64,000 nt of DNA from Actinopolyspora xinjiangensis (GCF_900104475.1 NZ_FNJR01000014.1:1-64000); one strand, 5' to 3'. Positions 27,957 through 38,288 are shown, counted from the stretch's first letter. Translations and numbers: made by a program. Notes: a model not told the origin generated them from the letters alone.

Positions 27957-28601
27957 TCATCCGGTGGCGGCGGGTTGCGTCACCCGCTCCGCCGTCCCCT
28001 TCTCCAGAGTCACCCGGACACAGGCGGCGGCGAGCCGGGCCAGATCCTCCTCGTCGACGAGTTCGGCCAGCTCCTCGGCCCGGCCCGGCAGGCCCACCCG
28101 CTGTGCACCGGTGAGCGCCTTCTTGTCGAAGTAGGGGCGCAGCTCCGGCCACACCGCCTGCGCCTCGCGGCAGAAGATGTCCGCGCCCACCGGGCCCAGT
28201 CTCGGGATCCGGCGCAGCGACTTCCGCAGTGCGCCGGGATCTCCGTCCGCCTCCGCGCGCATACCGCGCGGATCGCCGCCGTACTCGTCCCGCAGCAGCT
28301 CGGCACCCTGCCCGAGCGCGGTGGCGGTGCTCTCGTCGTAGCGCACGTAGTGCCCCCGCCCCAGCGCGTCCACGCGCTGTTGCCAGGTGGCCCGCAGCAT
28401 CCGCTCCGGGGTGTCGAACTCCGCGAGCTCCCGGTTGGCCGCGACCGCTATCTCCGCCTTGATCCGGGTGGACAGCAGCACCGACAGAACCAGCAACCGG
28501 TACAGCGGTTCGGGGCGGTCCCGCAGCGTGATGCTCGCCTGCGCGGCATAGCTGGTGCCCGCCACGTCCAACAGGCGACGGGCCGTGGTTCGTGTCGACA
28601 T
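27957..28601 (-). CDS. HhH-GPD/endonuclease III-like protein
   Basis: A 214-residue protein. LVLSVLLSTRIKAEIAVAANREL resembles the first helices of the HhH-GPD fold. LRRIPRLGPVGADIFCREAQAVWPELRPYFDKKAL contains the helix-hairpin-helix and a following Asp of the kind used by base-excision glycosylases. No [4Fe-4S] cysteine cluster is present. ATG 28601 follows GGGAG. Probably a DNA base-excision enzyme or a non-catalytic relative. The specificity cannot be read. Confidence 0.65.
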   Translation of the reverse strand: MSTRTTARRLLDVAGTSYAAQASITLRDRPEPLYRLLVLSVLLSTRIKAEIAVAANRELAEFDTPERMLRATWQQRVDALGRGHYVRYDESTATALGQGAELLRDEYGGDPRGMRAEADGDPGALRKSLRRIPRLGPVGADIFCREAQAVWPELRPYFDKKALTGAQRVGLPGRAEELAELVDEEDLARLAAACVRVTLEKGTAERVTQPAATG

Positions 28602-28728
28602 TCGCGGGATCTCCCGGTACGTGGCGACGATCGGTTCCGGCGTTCGCGTTCGACGCCTCACCCCGGGAACTACCCGGCGCACCCGGCGGGTATTCCGGGG
28701 CTCGGCGGGGTGGTCCCGGCCGGGCGGC

Positions 28729-29622
28729 TCAGCGCTCCTTCAGGCCGGGCAGCACCTCGGAGGCGACCTCCTCCAGCACCGACTCCCGCCCCTGGAAGGG
28801 GGTCTCCTGCCTGGGCCAGTGCACGATCACGTCGGTGAACCCGAGTTCCCCCGCCCTGCCGAGCAGGTCCCTGAAGTGCTCGACGCTGGACAACGAGTAG
28901 GTGGGGCCGGCGTCGGCGTTGAGGTAGCGCGGCACCCGTCCCGGTACCCGGCCGTGTTCCAGCAGCACCTCCTCGAAACGTGCCGTGTTGTCGCGCAGCG
29001 AGCGCCACCACCGCTCGCCGTCCGTCACGTCGGTGCCGGAGGGGCGGCCGGTGGTCACCCAACCGTTGCCGAACCTCGCGGCCACCCCCATGGAACGGGT
29101 GCCCTCGGCCGCCACCACGAACGGGACGCGCGGCGTCTGCACGCAGCCGGGGGAGCGGCGCGCCTCCACGGCCGAGTAGTACTTGCCCTCGAAACTGACG
29201 TTGTCGGTGGTGAGGATGTTGTCCAGCAGCTCGGTGAACTCGGCGAAGCGCTCGACCCGGTCGGAGCTCGACACCGGTTGGCCACCGAAGACCCGTACGT
29301 CGAAGCCCTGGCTCCCGGACCCGGTACCCAGCAGGAAACGTCCGTCGCTGACGTCGTCCAGCGCGGTCACCTCCCGGGCGAAGTGCACGGGGTGCCGGAA
29401 GTTCGGCGAGCTCACCAGCGTGCCCAGCTTGATGCGGGAGGTCACGGTGGCGGCGGCCGTGAGGGTGGGCACCGCGTCGAACCACGGTTTGTCCACCAAA
29501 GATCTCCACCCCACGTGATCGTAGGTCCAGGCGTGGTCGAAGCCGTACTCCTCGGCCATACGCCAGAGCGGTTCCGCGGCCCACCAGCGGTGTTCGGGCA
29601 GAATCACTATCCCAACGCGCAC
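28729..29622 (-). CDS. LLM class F420-dependent oxidoreductase
   Basis: A 297-residue luciferase-like (TIM-barrel) protein. Diagnostic segments are EEYGFDHAWTYDHVGWRSL, IKLGTLVSSPNFRHPVHFAREVTALDDVSDGRFLLGTGSG, VVAAEGTRSMGVAARFGNGW and DVIVHWPR. Members of this class in actinobacteria generally use coenzyme F420, though FMN users exist. GTG 29622 begins VRVGIVILPEHRWW. Substrate unknown. It diverges from the HAD phosphatase gene. Confidence 0.85.
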   Translation of the reverse strand: MRVGIVILPEHRWWAAEPLWRMAEEYGFDHAWTYDHVGWRSLVDKPWFDAVPTLTAAATVTSRIKLGTLVSSPNFRHPVHFAREVTALDDVSDGRFLLGTGSGSQGFDVRVFGGQPVSSSDRVERFAEFTELLDNILTTDNVSFEGKYYSAVEARRSPGCVQTPRVPFVVAAEGTRSMGVAARFGNGWVTTGRPSGTDVTDGERWWRSLRDNTARFEEVLLEHGRVPGRVPRYLNADAGPTYSLSSVEHFRDLLGRAGELGFTDVIVHWPRQETPFQGRESVLEEVASEVLPGLKER

Positions 29623-29746
29623 ACCCGTGACCGTATACGTTCACCCGGCTCCGCTACGAGAGGACGGCGCGGCGTAGGCGAGAGGTTCTCCCGGAAGTGG
29701 CACGCATCGCGTCCGCCGAACCGCTTCGGCAGGGCAGAATGGGGGA

Positions 29747-30559
29747 GTGCGCAGACCACGCCTTGTCGCCTCCGACGTCGACGGAACCCTGCTGGACCCC
29801 GCCGAGCGGGTGACGGAACGGACCGCGCGCAACGCGCGTGGCGTCCACGAATCGGGGACGCCGTTCGTGCTGGTGACCGGCCGTCCACCGCGTTGGATAC
29901 CCCGGATCGTCGCCGGTCTCGGAGTGGCGGGGACGGTGGTGTGCTCCAACGGCGCGGTCGTCTACGACGCGGCCGCTGACCGTGTGCTCCACAGCACGTC
30001 GATAGACCCGATAGCACTGCGGGACGTCACCGGTGAGCTGCGCGAGGCGCTGCCCGGCTGCTCCTTCGGGGTGGAGCGCTCGACGAACGGCGCGCACGAC
30101 CGGCTGGACCAGCAGTTCATCGCCGAGTCCTCGTTCCACCGCTGCTGGCCCAATCCCGATCTCCGCGTCGCGCCCCCCGACGAGCTGGTCGGGATGCCCG
30201 CCGTGAAACTGCTGGTCATGCACGAGCGGATGACCAGCGCCGAGATGGCGGTCGCGGCTGCGGAGCTCGTCGGCGGGCGACTGCAGGTCACCTACTCCAC
30301 CGGCGCGGGACTGCTGGAGCTGTCAGCGCCGGGGACGAACAAGGCCGCCGGGTTGGCTCGGGTGGCCGAGGACCTGTCGGTGGAGCCGTCCGACGTCATC
30401 GCCTTCGGCGACATGCCCAACGACATCCCCATGCTGGAGTGGGCGGGGCACGGTGTGGCGGTCGGCAACGCCCACCCCGACGTGCGCCAGATCGCCGACG
30501 AGGTCACCGCGGGCAACCATGCCGACGGGGTGGCGACCGTGCTCGAACGCTGGTGGTGA
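29747..30559 (+). CDS. HAD superfamily (Cof-type) phosphatase
   Basis: A 270-residue HAD hydrolase of the C2B-capped Cof group. Motif I is ASDVDGTLLD with the nucleophile Asp, motif II is VLVTGRPPRW, and motif IV is DVIAFGDMPNDIPMLEWAGHGVAVGNAH. It probably dephosphorylates a small metabolite, possibly a sugar phosphate. Start GTG 29747. In mycobacteria a similar gene sits near glf and the PGRP amidase, as here. Confidence 0.88.
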   Translation: MRRPRLVASDVDGTLLDPAERVTERTARNARGVHESGTPFVLVTGRPPRWIPRIVAGLGVAGTVVCSNGAVVYDAAADRVLHSTSIDPIALRDVTGELREALPGCSFGVERSTNGAHDRLDQQFIAESSFHRCWPNPDLRVAPPDELVGMPAVKLLVMHERMTSAEMAVAAAELVGGRLQVTYSTGAGLLELSAPGTNKAAGLARVAEDLSVEPSDVIAFGDMPNDIPMLEWAGHGVAVGNAHPDVRQIADEVTAGNHADGVATVLERWW

Positions 30560-30571
30560 ACTCCTGTTGTC

Positions 30572-30806
30572 GGCGGCTCGGTTTGCGTGGCGGTGCGGGT
30601 GGCGGAACCTCTCGCACGGCTCTCGCTGCGGGTGCCCCGACATCGGGTAGCGACCTACACAACGTCGGGGCCGTCCTCGCGAGAGCCGCACGCGAGAACC
30701 CGCTGCGGCGCCGATCGCGTAAGTGGTCGGGGTTCGACTTGCGGGAGTGGTGGGGTTCGGCTCCGTGTCACAGCGGCGCGGCGATTTCGTGGGAAATTGA
30801 CGGCCG
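30572..30806 (+). repeat. post-stop hairpin element, copy C, with distal palindrome
   Basis: Begins GGCGGCTCGGTTT 12 nt after the HAD stop, same orientation; the GTGGCGGAACCTCTCGC core starts at 30599. CGGCTCTCG (30617-30625) pairs with 30680-30688. The inner helix is GCCCCGAC (30634-30641) with GTCGGGGC (30664-30671), differing from copies A and B on both arms. The apex is GTAG-CGAC-CTAC. A degenerate palindrome (CGGCGATTTCGTGGGAAATTGACGG) closes the unit near 30780-30802. Confidence 0.85.
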
Positions 30807-30851
30807 TCCCAAGCCGGACCGCCGTACGCACCGGGGCCCTTGCCCAGTGGC

Positions 30852-30920
30852 GCGGCGATTTCGCGAGAGATTGACGCCAGCTGGGGTCGCACCGCCGCAC
30901 CCGCGAAATTGACGCCCCGC
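30852..30920. repeat. extra palindrome copies beside copy C
   Basis: GCGGCGATTTCGCGAGAGA then TTGACGCC (about 30852-30877), and a half copy CCGCGAAATTGACGCC (about 30905-30920), repeat the distal palindrome of element C. Confidence 0.55.
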
Positions 30921-30928
30921 ACCGGTTG

Positions 30929-32014
30929 TCAGGTGGCAGCGGGCACTGATTCCCGTCTGATGGTGTCCATCCGGGCGTGGACGTTGTCGCCGGGGCACGC
31001 GGTGTCGCCGACGTCGCGGTGGCTGAAGATCCGGGGCAGGGTCACCGCGGTGCCCTCGGGGTATTTGTTGCCCTGTCCGCCGCCGGAGATCAGCGTGGTC
31101 TCGCCCAGCGGGTCCCTGCCGACGGTGCCGAGCTTCCAACCGGCGATCCGCCCGGTCGAACGCAGCGCGCTCCAGGTCGGAGCGGCGGTCTGGAAATCGC
31201 CGATCAGCGCCACCCCGAAGGTCTGGCCGTTGAACCCCTTGGTGTGGCCACCCACCACGTGCCGTCGCAGCCCGTCGGTGCGTCCCTCGAAGATCGTGCC
31301 GCACTTGTCCACCAGCGCGTGGTAGCCGATGTCGCCCCAGCCGAGCTCCACGGCGTGATAGTGGTAGAGCCCACGGACGACCTCGGCGGAGCCGGCACAG
31401 GTGTAGTCGTTCGTCTCGACGGTGTGGTGCACGATCGCGGCCCGCGTGGTGGCCGAGTACTCCGGTGGCCAGCGCATCAGGCTCTCGTCGGCTCCCCACT
31501 CCGCGCGGGTGACCACCGGTGGCCGTGCGGTGCGTCCCTCGGGCTCGGAACGCACCGGCTCGGTACCGGGCGTGATCGCGACCAGTTCCAGCTCGTCGGT
31601 CACGTGCTCGCCCGCCCGGCTCGCGCGTATCCGGATCTCGGAGCTCGGCCCGGTCCACCAGGCGCCGCTGGCTCCCCCGGACCCCGAACGACCTGTCCCG
31701 CCGTGGCCGGAAACGCTCAGCGGTGTGAGCTCGTGCCACCGGCTCCACCGCCCGTCCTGCCGCTTTCGCGCCGTTATCCGGTCCGGCGCCCTTCCGTCCC
31801 AGGTGACCGCGACCATGCTGAACGGTTGTCGGGTCCGCACCGTGCGGATCCCCGGGGCTCCACGCGCTGCAGGAGCCTCCGACAGGGCTCTGTGCACCGC
31901 CGTCGTCTCCTCGTGAGCAGGGGCGCGTTCTTGCGCGGCCGAACCGGCGGAAACGGTGGTGACCAGTGTCGTCGCGGCCAGTGCGATGGTTCCGGCGATG
32001 AAGCCGCGGAGCAT
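30929..32014 (-). CDS. secreted N-acetylmuramoyl-L-alanine amidase, PGRP-type
   Basis: A 361-residue exported amidase. Signal peptide: MLRGFIAGTIALAATTLVTTVSAGSA. A beta-rich middle region precedes the amidase/PGRP domain (about residues 170-355), which has TRAEWGADES, AAIVHHTVE with a zinc-type His, YHYHAVELGWGDIGYHALVDKCGTIFEGR, and FSHRDVGDTACPGD with a second metal His. It cleaves the peptide from peptidoglycan. ATG 32014 is preferred because GCGAGG lies upstream and the signal peptide follows at once; GTG 32029 is the alternative. It matches the position of Rv3811 beside glf in M. tuberculosis. Confidence 0.88.
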   Translation of the reverse strand: MLRGFIAGTIALAATTLVTTVSAGSAAQERAPAHEETTAVHRALSEAPAARGAPGIRTVRTRQPFSMVAVTWDGRAPDRITARKRQDGRWSRWHELTPLSVSGHGGTGRSGSGGASGAWWTGPSSEIRIRASRAGEHVTDELELVAITPGTEPVRSEPEGRTARPPVVTRAEWGADESLMRWPPEYSATTRAAIVHHTVETNDYTCAGSAEVVRGLYHYHAVELGWGDIGYHALVDKCGTIFEGRTDGLRRHVVGGHTKGFNGQTFGVALIGDFQTAAPTWSALRSTGRIAGWKLGTVGRDPLGETTLISGGGQGNKYPEGTAVTLPRIFSHRDVGDTACPGDNVHARMDTIRRESVPAAT

Positions 32015-32086
32015 GTTCGCCTCGCTCACGTTGCCGGGGCCCTGTCGGCGGTTTCCGGTGTGACTCGTTCACATCACTGTCGGTGA

Positions 32087-33406
<1,320 letters not shown>

Positions 33407-33407
33407 C

Positions 33408-35486
33408 GTGACTGAACGGACTTCTCCGACCGAACCGGACCTGGCCGAGTCGGACCAGTCGGAGCAGGGCTCCCCGGAGGGACTGCCCGAGGCCGACGCC
33501 GAACAACCGCACCCGCCGGAGTCGGACTCACCCGTTCCGGATTCGGACGGTGAGTCCGCCCCCGCCGTGGGCGAGAGCAAGCTCGCCGACTCGGCCACGG
33601 TGCGCACCGGAAGCAGGCGGGTCGGAACGGGGCAGGTGCTGCAGCGGGTGCTGCTGCCGCGCTCCGAGGACCCGCTGGACGTGCGTCCGCTCTACATCGA
33701 CGAACCGAAGACGGTCGCCCAGCGCGCCACGGTGCTGTCCCGGCGTTCGGTACGTGTTCCCGCGCACACCAACGTCTCGTTCGCCTCCTACTTCAACGCG
33801 TTCCCGGCCAGCTACTGGAAACGCTGGACGAAGCTGGACGAGGTCGTGCTCCGGTTGAAGGTGCGCGGCGCGGGCAGACTGGACGTGTACAGATCCAAGG
33901 CGAACGGCGACATCGTTCACCTGGAGGGCACGGCCGTCGCAAGCTCCAAGTCGTGGCGCTGGCTGGAGTTCCGGATCTCCCTCAAGCCCTTCGAGGACGG
34001 TGGCTGGATCTGGTTCGACCTGTTCACCAACGACAGCGACATCGAGGTCGACGAGGCGGCCTGGACCACCGACGTCAAGCTCCCCAAGCAGCGGGTCGTG
34101 GTCGGAACCACCACGATGCGCCCGCAGGACTGCGTGCAGACGCTGCAGACCCTCGGGGAGGACTCCCAGGTCCTCGACATCGTCGAGCGCGTGGTGGTGG
34201 CCGACCAGGGTGCCCAGAAGATCCGGGAGACCGAGGGCTTCGACGAGGCCGTTCGCCGGATCGGGGACAAGCTCCACGTCATCGAACAGCCCAACCTCGG
34301 TGGTTCCGGTGGATTCACCCGCGTCATGTACGAGGGGATCTACAATTCCGACGCCGAACAGGTGATGCTGTTCGACGACGACATCGCGATGGAGCCGGAC
34401 GGCATCCTCCGCTCCAACGCCTTCGCGCGGGCATCGGTGCGGCCCGTCATCGTCGGCGGCCACATGCTCAATCTGCAGGCCAGGTCACGGCTGCACACCA
34501 TGGGTGAGGTCGTCGACACCGGCGTGGCTATGTGGCGGGCGGCTCCCGGAGCGGCGACCGACCACGATTTCGCCGAGTACCCGCTGCGCAAGAGCAGGAA
34601 GCTGCACAAGCTCATCCACGCCACCTACAACGGCTGGTGGATGTGCCTGTTCCCGAGGGAGGTCATCGAGCGGACCGGGCTGCCGTTGCCGCTGTTCCTC
34701 AAGTGGGACGACGCCGAGTACCACCTGCGCGCCGGGGCGCACGGTTACCCCACGGTCTCGCTGCCGGGGGCCGCGGTCTGGCACATGCCCTGGACGGACA
34801 AGAACGACGCGACCGACTGGACGGCCTATTTCCACACCCGCAACAGGCTGATCCTCGCGGCGCTGCACAGCCCGGAGGACGTGCGCAAGAACCTGCTGAA
34901 GCAGAGCCTCAAGCTCACGCTGCGGCACCTGTTCTCCATGGAGTACTCCACCGTGGCGGTGCAGCTCAAGGCCGTCGAGGACTTCCTGGCCGGGCCGGAG
35001 GGGTTGTTCGAGAGCCTGCGCACGGCGCTGCCCGAGGTGCGAAAGCTCCGCGAGCACTACTCCGACGCGCAGACCTTCTCCTCGGCCCGGGAACTCCCTC
35101 CTCCCTCGGCGGATCCGGTGCTGGCCGAGTCGTTACTGCAGCCGCCGGCGAACTCGGCGCGGATCGCCAAGCGCGCCTCGCAGGCGTTGTTGCACAACCT
35201 CAAGCAGCCCGACCCGGAGGCCAAGCGGCGACCGCAGCTGAACGTCCCGTCCTCGAACGCTCTCTGGTTCCTGCTCGGCGCGCTGGACAGTGCCACCGTC
35301 TCCACCGCTGACGGGAGCGGTACCGTGTTCCGGCGACGTGACCCGGAGGAGTTCCGCAGGCTCGGCAGGCGAGCCCTCGCCGACTACCGCAGGCTCGTCA
35401 GCGAGTGGCCCCGCCTGCGGGAGGCCTACCGTCGAGCGCTGCCGGAGCTGACCAGTCCGGAGGCCTGGAAGCGGATGTACGAGTGA
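33408..35486 (+). CDS. glfT2: galactofuranosyltransferase GlfT2
   Basis: A 692-residue processive GT2 enzyme that polymerises the galactan chain on the cytoplasmic face. The first 65 residues are acidic and low in complexity, longer than in mycobacteria. Then come the beta-sandwich region and the GT-A core, with QVMLFDDDIAME (the metal-binding Asp triad) and KWDDAEYHLRAGAHGYPTVSLPGAAVWHMPW. The C-terminal helical region is about 200 residues. GTG 33408 is nearly contiguous with glf, so the two are co-transcribed. Confidence 0.95.
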   Translation: MTERTSPTEPDLAESDQSEQGSPEGLPEADAEQPHPPESDSPVPDSDGESAPAVGESKLADSATVRTGSRRVGTGQVLQRVLLPRSEDPLDVRPLYIDEPKTVAQRATVLSRRSVRVPAHTNVSFASYFNAFPASYWKRWTKLDEVVLRLKVRGAGRLDVYRSKANGDIVHLEGTAVASSKSWRWLEFRISLKPFEDGGWIWFDLFTNDSDIEVDEAAWTTDVKLPKQRVVVGTTTMRPQDCVQTLQTLGEDSQVLDIVERVVVADQGAQKIRETEGFDEAVRRIGDKLHVIEQPNLGGSGGFTRVMYEGIYNSDAEQVMLFDDDIAMEPDGILRSNAFARASVRPVIVGGHMLNLQARSRLHTMGEVVDTGVAMWRAAPGAATDHDFAEYPLRKSRKLHKLIHATYNGWWMCLFPREVIERTGLPLPLFLKWDDAEYHLRAGAHGYPTVSLPGAAVWHMPWTDKNDATDWTAYFHTRNRLILAALHSPEDVRKNLLKQSLKLTLRHLFSMEYSTVAVQLKAVEDFLAGPEGLFESLRTALPEVRKLREHYSDAQTFSSARELPPPSADPVLAESLLQPPANSARIAKRASQALLHNLKQPDPEAKRRPQLNVPSSNALWFLLGALDSATVSTADGSGTVFRRRDPEEFRRLGRRALADYRRLVSEWPRLREAYRRALPELTSPEAWKRMYE

Positions 35487-35499
35487 CCAGTGAGACCTC

Positions 35500-35622
35500 G
35501 GTGGCTCGGTTGCCACGGGTGTCGGTCCGGTGGAACCTCCCCTCACCCGCTCGGGACCGGCGGGAGACACCGGGCCGGTTCCGGGCCACGTCTCCGGCGT
35601 TCCGGCGAGAGCGCGGCGCTTC
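35500..35622 (+). repeat. post-stop hairpin element, degenerate copy E
   Basis: Begins GGTGGCTCGGTT 13 nt after the glfT2 stop, same orientation. GGTGGAACCTCCCCT replaces the usual opening. The inner helix GGGAGAC/GTCTCC, followed by GGCGTTCCGGCGAGAGCG, is retained, but the outer stem is partly lost. It lies before the phosphatase gene. Confidence 0.6.
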
Positions 35623-35853
35623 GGGACTCGCCGACGACCGGGCCGAGTGCCCGACCGTCTCGAGGCCCACCGTGCCGGGCAGCGACGCCCCCGCGTCGCG
35701 GTCGCGCGGGCACGCCGGGACGGGGCGAGGCACCACCGAAAGCGAACCAGGGAGTCGGGCACGGCCGGGTACGCGCCTCCGGGAGCACAACACCGCTCCC
35801 GGCGACGTGTCCGGAGCGTACGTGCCCCGGCCGGAGAGAAAGCCGGAGACGAA

Positions 35854-36441
35854 GTGGACGCAGAGTTGACGACCGTGGCCACCCCCCAGGACGAGTCGGA
35901 GCCGACCACGGCGGAACGGCCACCCGCCGCCGTTACGGCGGAGACCACCGCGGTGCGTCGGGTGCAGAACGTGCTGGCCAGGGAACCCGTGGTTACGGTC
36001 GCCAAGGGTATGTCCAAGTTCGGCGACCACGCGCTCGGCTGGCTGGCGCTGGGGGCGGTCGGGGCGATCACCGACCGCCGCAGGCGCCGGGAGTGGCTCC
36101 TGGCCGCCGTCGGGGTGGCCGCATCGCACGGTGCCTCGATCGCGGTCAAACGACTGGTGCGGCGCGAACGTCCCGGTGATCCGGGGATTCGCGTGCTGGT
36201 CAGCACTCCGAGCCGGTTGAGCTTCCCCTCATCGCACGCCACTTCGACGACCACGGCCGCCGTCCTCTACGGCCGGCTGCTCGGACGCGGCTTAACTCCG
36301 GTGCTGGTGCCGCCGATGATGGTCAGTCGTCTGGTGCTCGGGGTGCACTATCCGAGTGATGTGGTCGTCGGCTCGAGTCTCGGCGGTGCCGTCGCGCTGA
36401 GCGTGCGTCGATACGTCAAACGGCGGAGGAACTGTGGCTGA
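35854..36441 (+). CDS. PAP2 phosphatase, decaprenylphosphoryl-5-phosphoribose type
   Basis: A 195-residue membrane phosphatase. The PAP2 signature is present as KRLVRRERPGDPG, SFPSSHATSTTTAA and SRLVLGVHYPSDVVVG with the catalytic His. In mycobacteria the gene between glfT2 and ubiA (Rv3807c) is proposed to dephosphorylate decaprenylphosphoryl-5-phosphoribose on the way to the arabinan donor. GTG 35854 follows GGAGA by 5 nt; longer frames start inside repeat E. It overlaps ubiA by 8 nt. Confidence 0.85.
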   Translation: MDAELTTVATPQDESEPTTAERPPAAVTAETTAVRRVQNVLAREPVVTVAKGMSKFGDHALGWLALGAVGAITDRRRRREWLLAAVGVAASHGASIAVKRLVRRERPGDPGIRVLVSTPSRLSFPSSHATSTTTAAVLYGRLLGRGLTPVLVPPMMVSRLVLGVHYPSDVVVGSSLGGAVALSVRRYVKRRRNCG

Positions 36442-37642
36442 CAGGAACGAAGCGGGCTCCCAGCTCGGTGAGGAATCCCCTGGGGGGACGGACGAGCGCT
36501 CCGAGGGGGCGGCGGGTGCGGGTTCCGGTGGTCTCGACACCGCCACCACCGAACAGGACGCGGAGCTCGAACGTGACTCCGAGGCGGACGGTGCCGGGGC
36601 CTCCGCGGCGGGGGCGGCCCACGCCGACTCCGAGGGGCTGATCGGTTCGGAGGCCGGTGGTGAGGCCGGTGCGCTGGAAACGGAACCGGCCGGTGAGGTA
36701 GCGGCGAGCGCGGCGCGCGACGGCAAGTCCTCGGACGCTTACCACGCGAGGGTGGTGGCCGCCGCCGGAACTCCCGGTGGACTGATCAACGGCCTGATCC
36801 GGGAGCTGCGGCCCAAGCAGTGGGTCAAGAACATCCTGGTGTTGGCCGCGCCGTTCAGCGCGGGTGAGCTCTGGGCGGTTCCCACCCTGCTGGACGCGGC
36901 CGTGGCCTTCGCGGTCTTCTCCATGGCGGCCTCGGGGATCTACTTCATCAACGACGCCCTCGACGTCGAGTCCGACCGCGCGCACCCGACCAAGCGCAAC
37001 AGGCCGATCGCGGCCGGGCTGATCCCGCTGCCGGTGGCCTACGCGGTGTGCGCTCTGTTGCTGGTCGGCTCGCTGGTGATATCCGGCCTGGTGAGCATGG
37101 GGCTGCTGGCCGTGATGGTCGTCTACGTCGCCGTGCAGCTCGGCTACTGCTTCGGGCTCAAGCACCAGCCGGTGATCGACCTGTGCATCGTGGCCTCCGG
37201 GTTCCTGCTGCGTGCGGTGGCGGGCGGTGCCGCCGCCGGTCTGGAGATCACCCAGTGGTTCTACATCGTGGTGGCCTTCGGTTCGCTGTTCATGGTGGCG
37301 GGCAAGCGCTACGCCGAGGTGAAGCTCGCCAACGAGACCGGCGCCAAGATCCGCAAGTCGCTGCGCGCGTACTCGGCCTCGTACCTGCGGTTCGTATGGG
37401 CCATCTCGGCGGCGATCATGATCATGTCGTACAGCCTGTGGGCCTACGACATCAGGCAGGTGGACAACTCGATCTGGGGGATCATCTCGATCATCCCGTT
37501 CGTGATCGGCATCCTGCGTTACGCGGTGGACGTGGACAAGGGCGTGGCCGGGGAGCCGGAGGAAGTGGCTCTCAAGGACAAGGTGCTGCTGGTCCTGTTC
37601 GTGATACTGGCAGGCTGCCTCTTCCTCGCCTTCTACCTTTGA
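36434..37642 (+). CDS. ubiA: decaprenyl-phosphate phosphoribosyltransferase
   Basis: A 402-residue UbiA-superfamily prenyltransferase that joins phosphoribose to decaprenyl phosphate for arabinan synthesis (Rv3806c type). The first 110 residues are an acidic Ser/Gly/Ala-rich tail absent from the mycobacterial enzyme as I remember it. The membrane core starts at ELRPKQWVKNILVLAAPF. Its Asp-rich motif is NDALDVESDRAHPTKRNRP. A second motif region lies near YAEVKLANETGAKI. Start GTG 36434 overlaps the phosphatase gene. Confidence 0.93.
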   Translation: MADRNEAGSQLGEESPGGTDERSEGAAGAGSGGLDTATTEQDAELERDSEADGAGASAAGAAHADSEGLIGSEAGGEAGALETEPAGEVAASAARDGKSSDAYHARVVAAAGTPGGLINGLIRELRPKQWVKNILVLAAPFSAGELWAVPTLLDAAVAFAVFSMAASGIYFINDALDVESDRAHPTKRNRPIAAGLIPLPVAYAVCALLLVGSLVISGLVSMGLLAVMVVYVAVQLGYCFGLKHQPVIDLCIVASGFLLRAVAGGAAAGLEITQWFYIVVAFGSLFMVAGKRYAEVKLANETGAKIRKSLRAYSASYLRFVWAISAAIMIMSYSLWAYDIRQVDNSIWGIISIIPFVIGILRYAVDVDKGVAGEPEEVALKDKVLLVLFVILAGCLFLAFYL

Positions 37643-37718
37643 GTGAGTTTTCGACTCGGTCGTCGCGGGTGGTGGCTGTGTGACCTCCGACCGCCTGGCG
37701 GTGACCGCCGACTGCCCC

Positions 37719-37743
37719 GCGATTTTCCTCGAGAAATCGCCGC
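37719..37743. repeat. solitary palindrome of the distal family
   Basis: GCGATTTTCCTCGAGAAATC followed by GCCGC lies 77 bp after the ubiA stop, in the convergent gap. It nearly matches the palindrome at 16838-16863, with a small change in the left arm. Confidence 0.6.
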
Positions 37744-37778
37744 ACGGGTGAGAGTCGAGCGTTCGAGAAGCGCGCCGC

Positions 37779-38288
37779 TCAGTCGTCCGAGCCGACCGGG
37801 AGGGAACGGCCGCCGGTCATCCGCACCAGTTCGTCGTGGGTGGTGGGAAACACCGTGCGGGGTGTGCCGCCCGCCGCCCAGACCCGCTCGTAGTCGGCGA
37901 GCGCGCTGTCCACCACCGTGGGCAGCGCTCGGGGATGTCCCAGGGGAGCCACCCCGCCGATGGCCTGGCCGGTGACTCTGCGCACCTGTTCCGGTTTGGC
38001 CCGGGTGAGCGGTTGCCACCCCAGCCGCTCCACCAGCGCGTCCGTGTCGACCCGGTGACGTCCGCTGGTCAGCACGAGAACGGGCTCGTCCCCGGTGAGG
38101 AACACCAGGCTGCTGGCGATCGCTCCGGGGTCGCAGCCGAGTGCCGCCGCGGCGTCGGCGGCGGTCCGGGTCGACCCCGGCATCTCCCGGATCTCACCGG
38201 TCACCCCGGCCGACCGGAGGTGGCGGGCCACCTCCTTGCTGCGTTCCGGGAGCAAGCTCTCCGAGGGCACGGTCGTCTCCGACTGCAC
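37779..38288 (-). CDS. YbaK/EbsC-type aminoacyl-tRNA deacylase
   Basis: A 169-residue protein of the YbaK/prolyl-tRNA editing family. Landmarks are STRTAADAAAALGCDPGAIASSLVF, VLTSGRHRVDTDALVERLGW, VRRVTGQAIGGVAPLGHP and YERVWAAGGTPRTVF. Such proteins hydrolyse misacylated tRNA such as Cys-tRNA(Pro). GTG 38288 follows GGAGG by about 9 nt; the frame upstream shows no homology. Confidence 0.88.
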   Translation of the reverse strand: MQSETTVPSESLLPERSKEVARHLRSAGVTGEIREMPGSTRTAADAAAALGCDPGAIASSLVFLTGDEPVLVLTSGRHRVDTDALVERLGWQPLTRAKPEQVRRVTGQAIGGVAPLGHPRALPTVVDSALADYERVWAAGGTPRTVFPTTHDELVRMTGGRSLPVGSDD

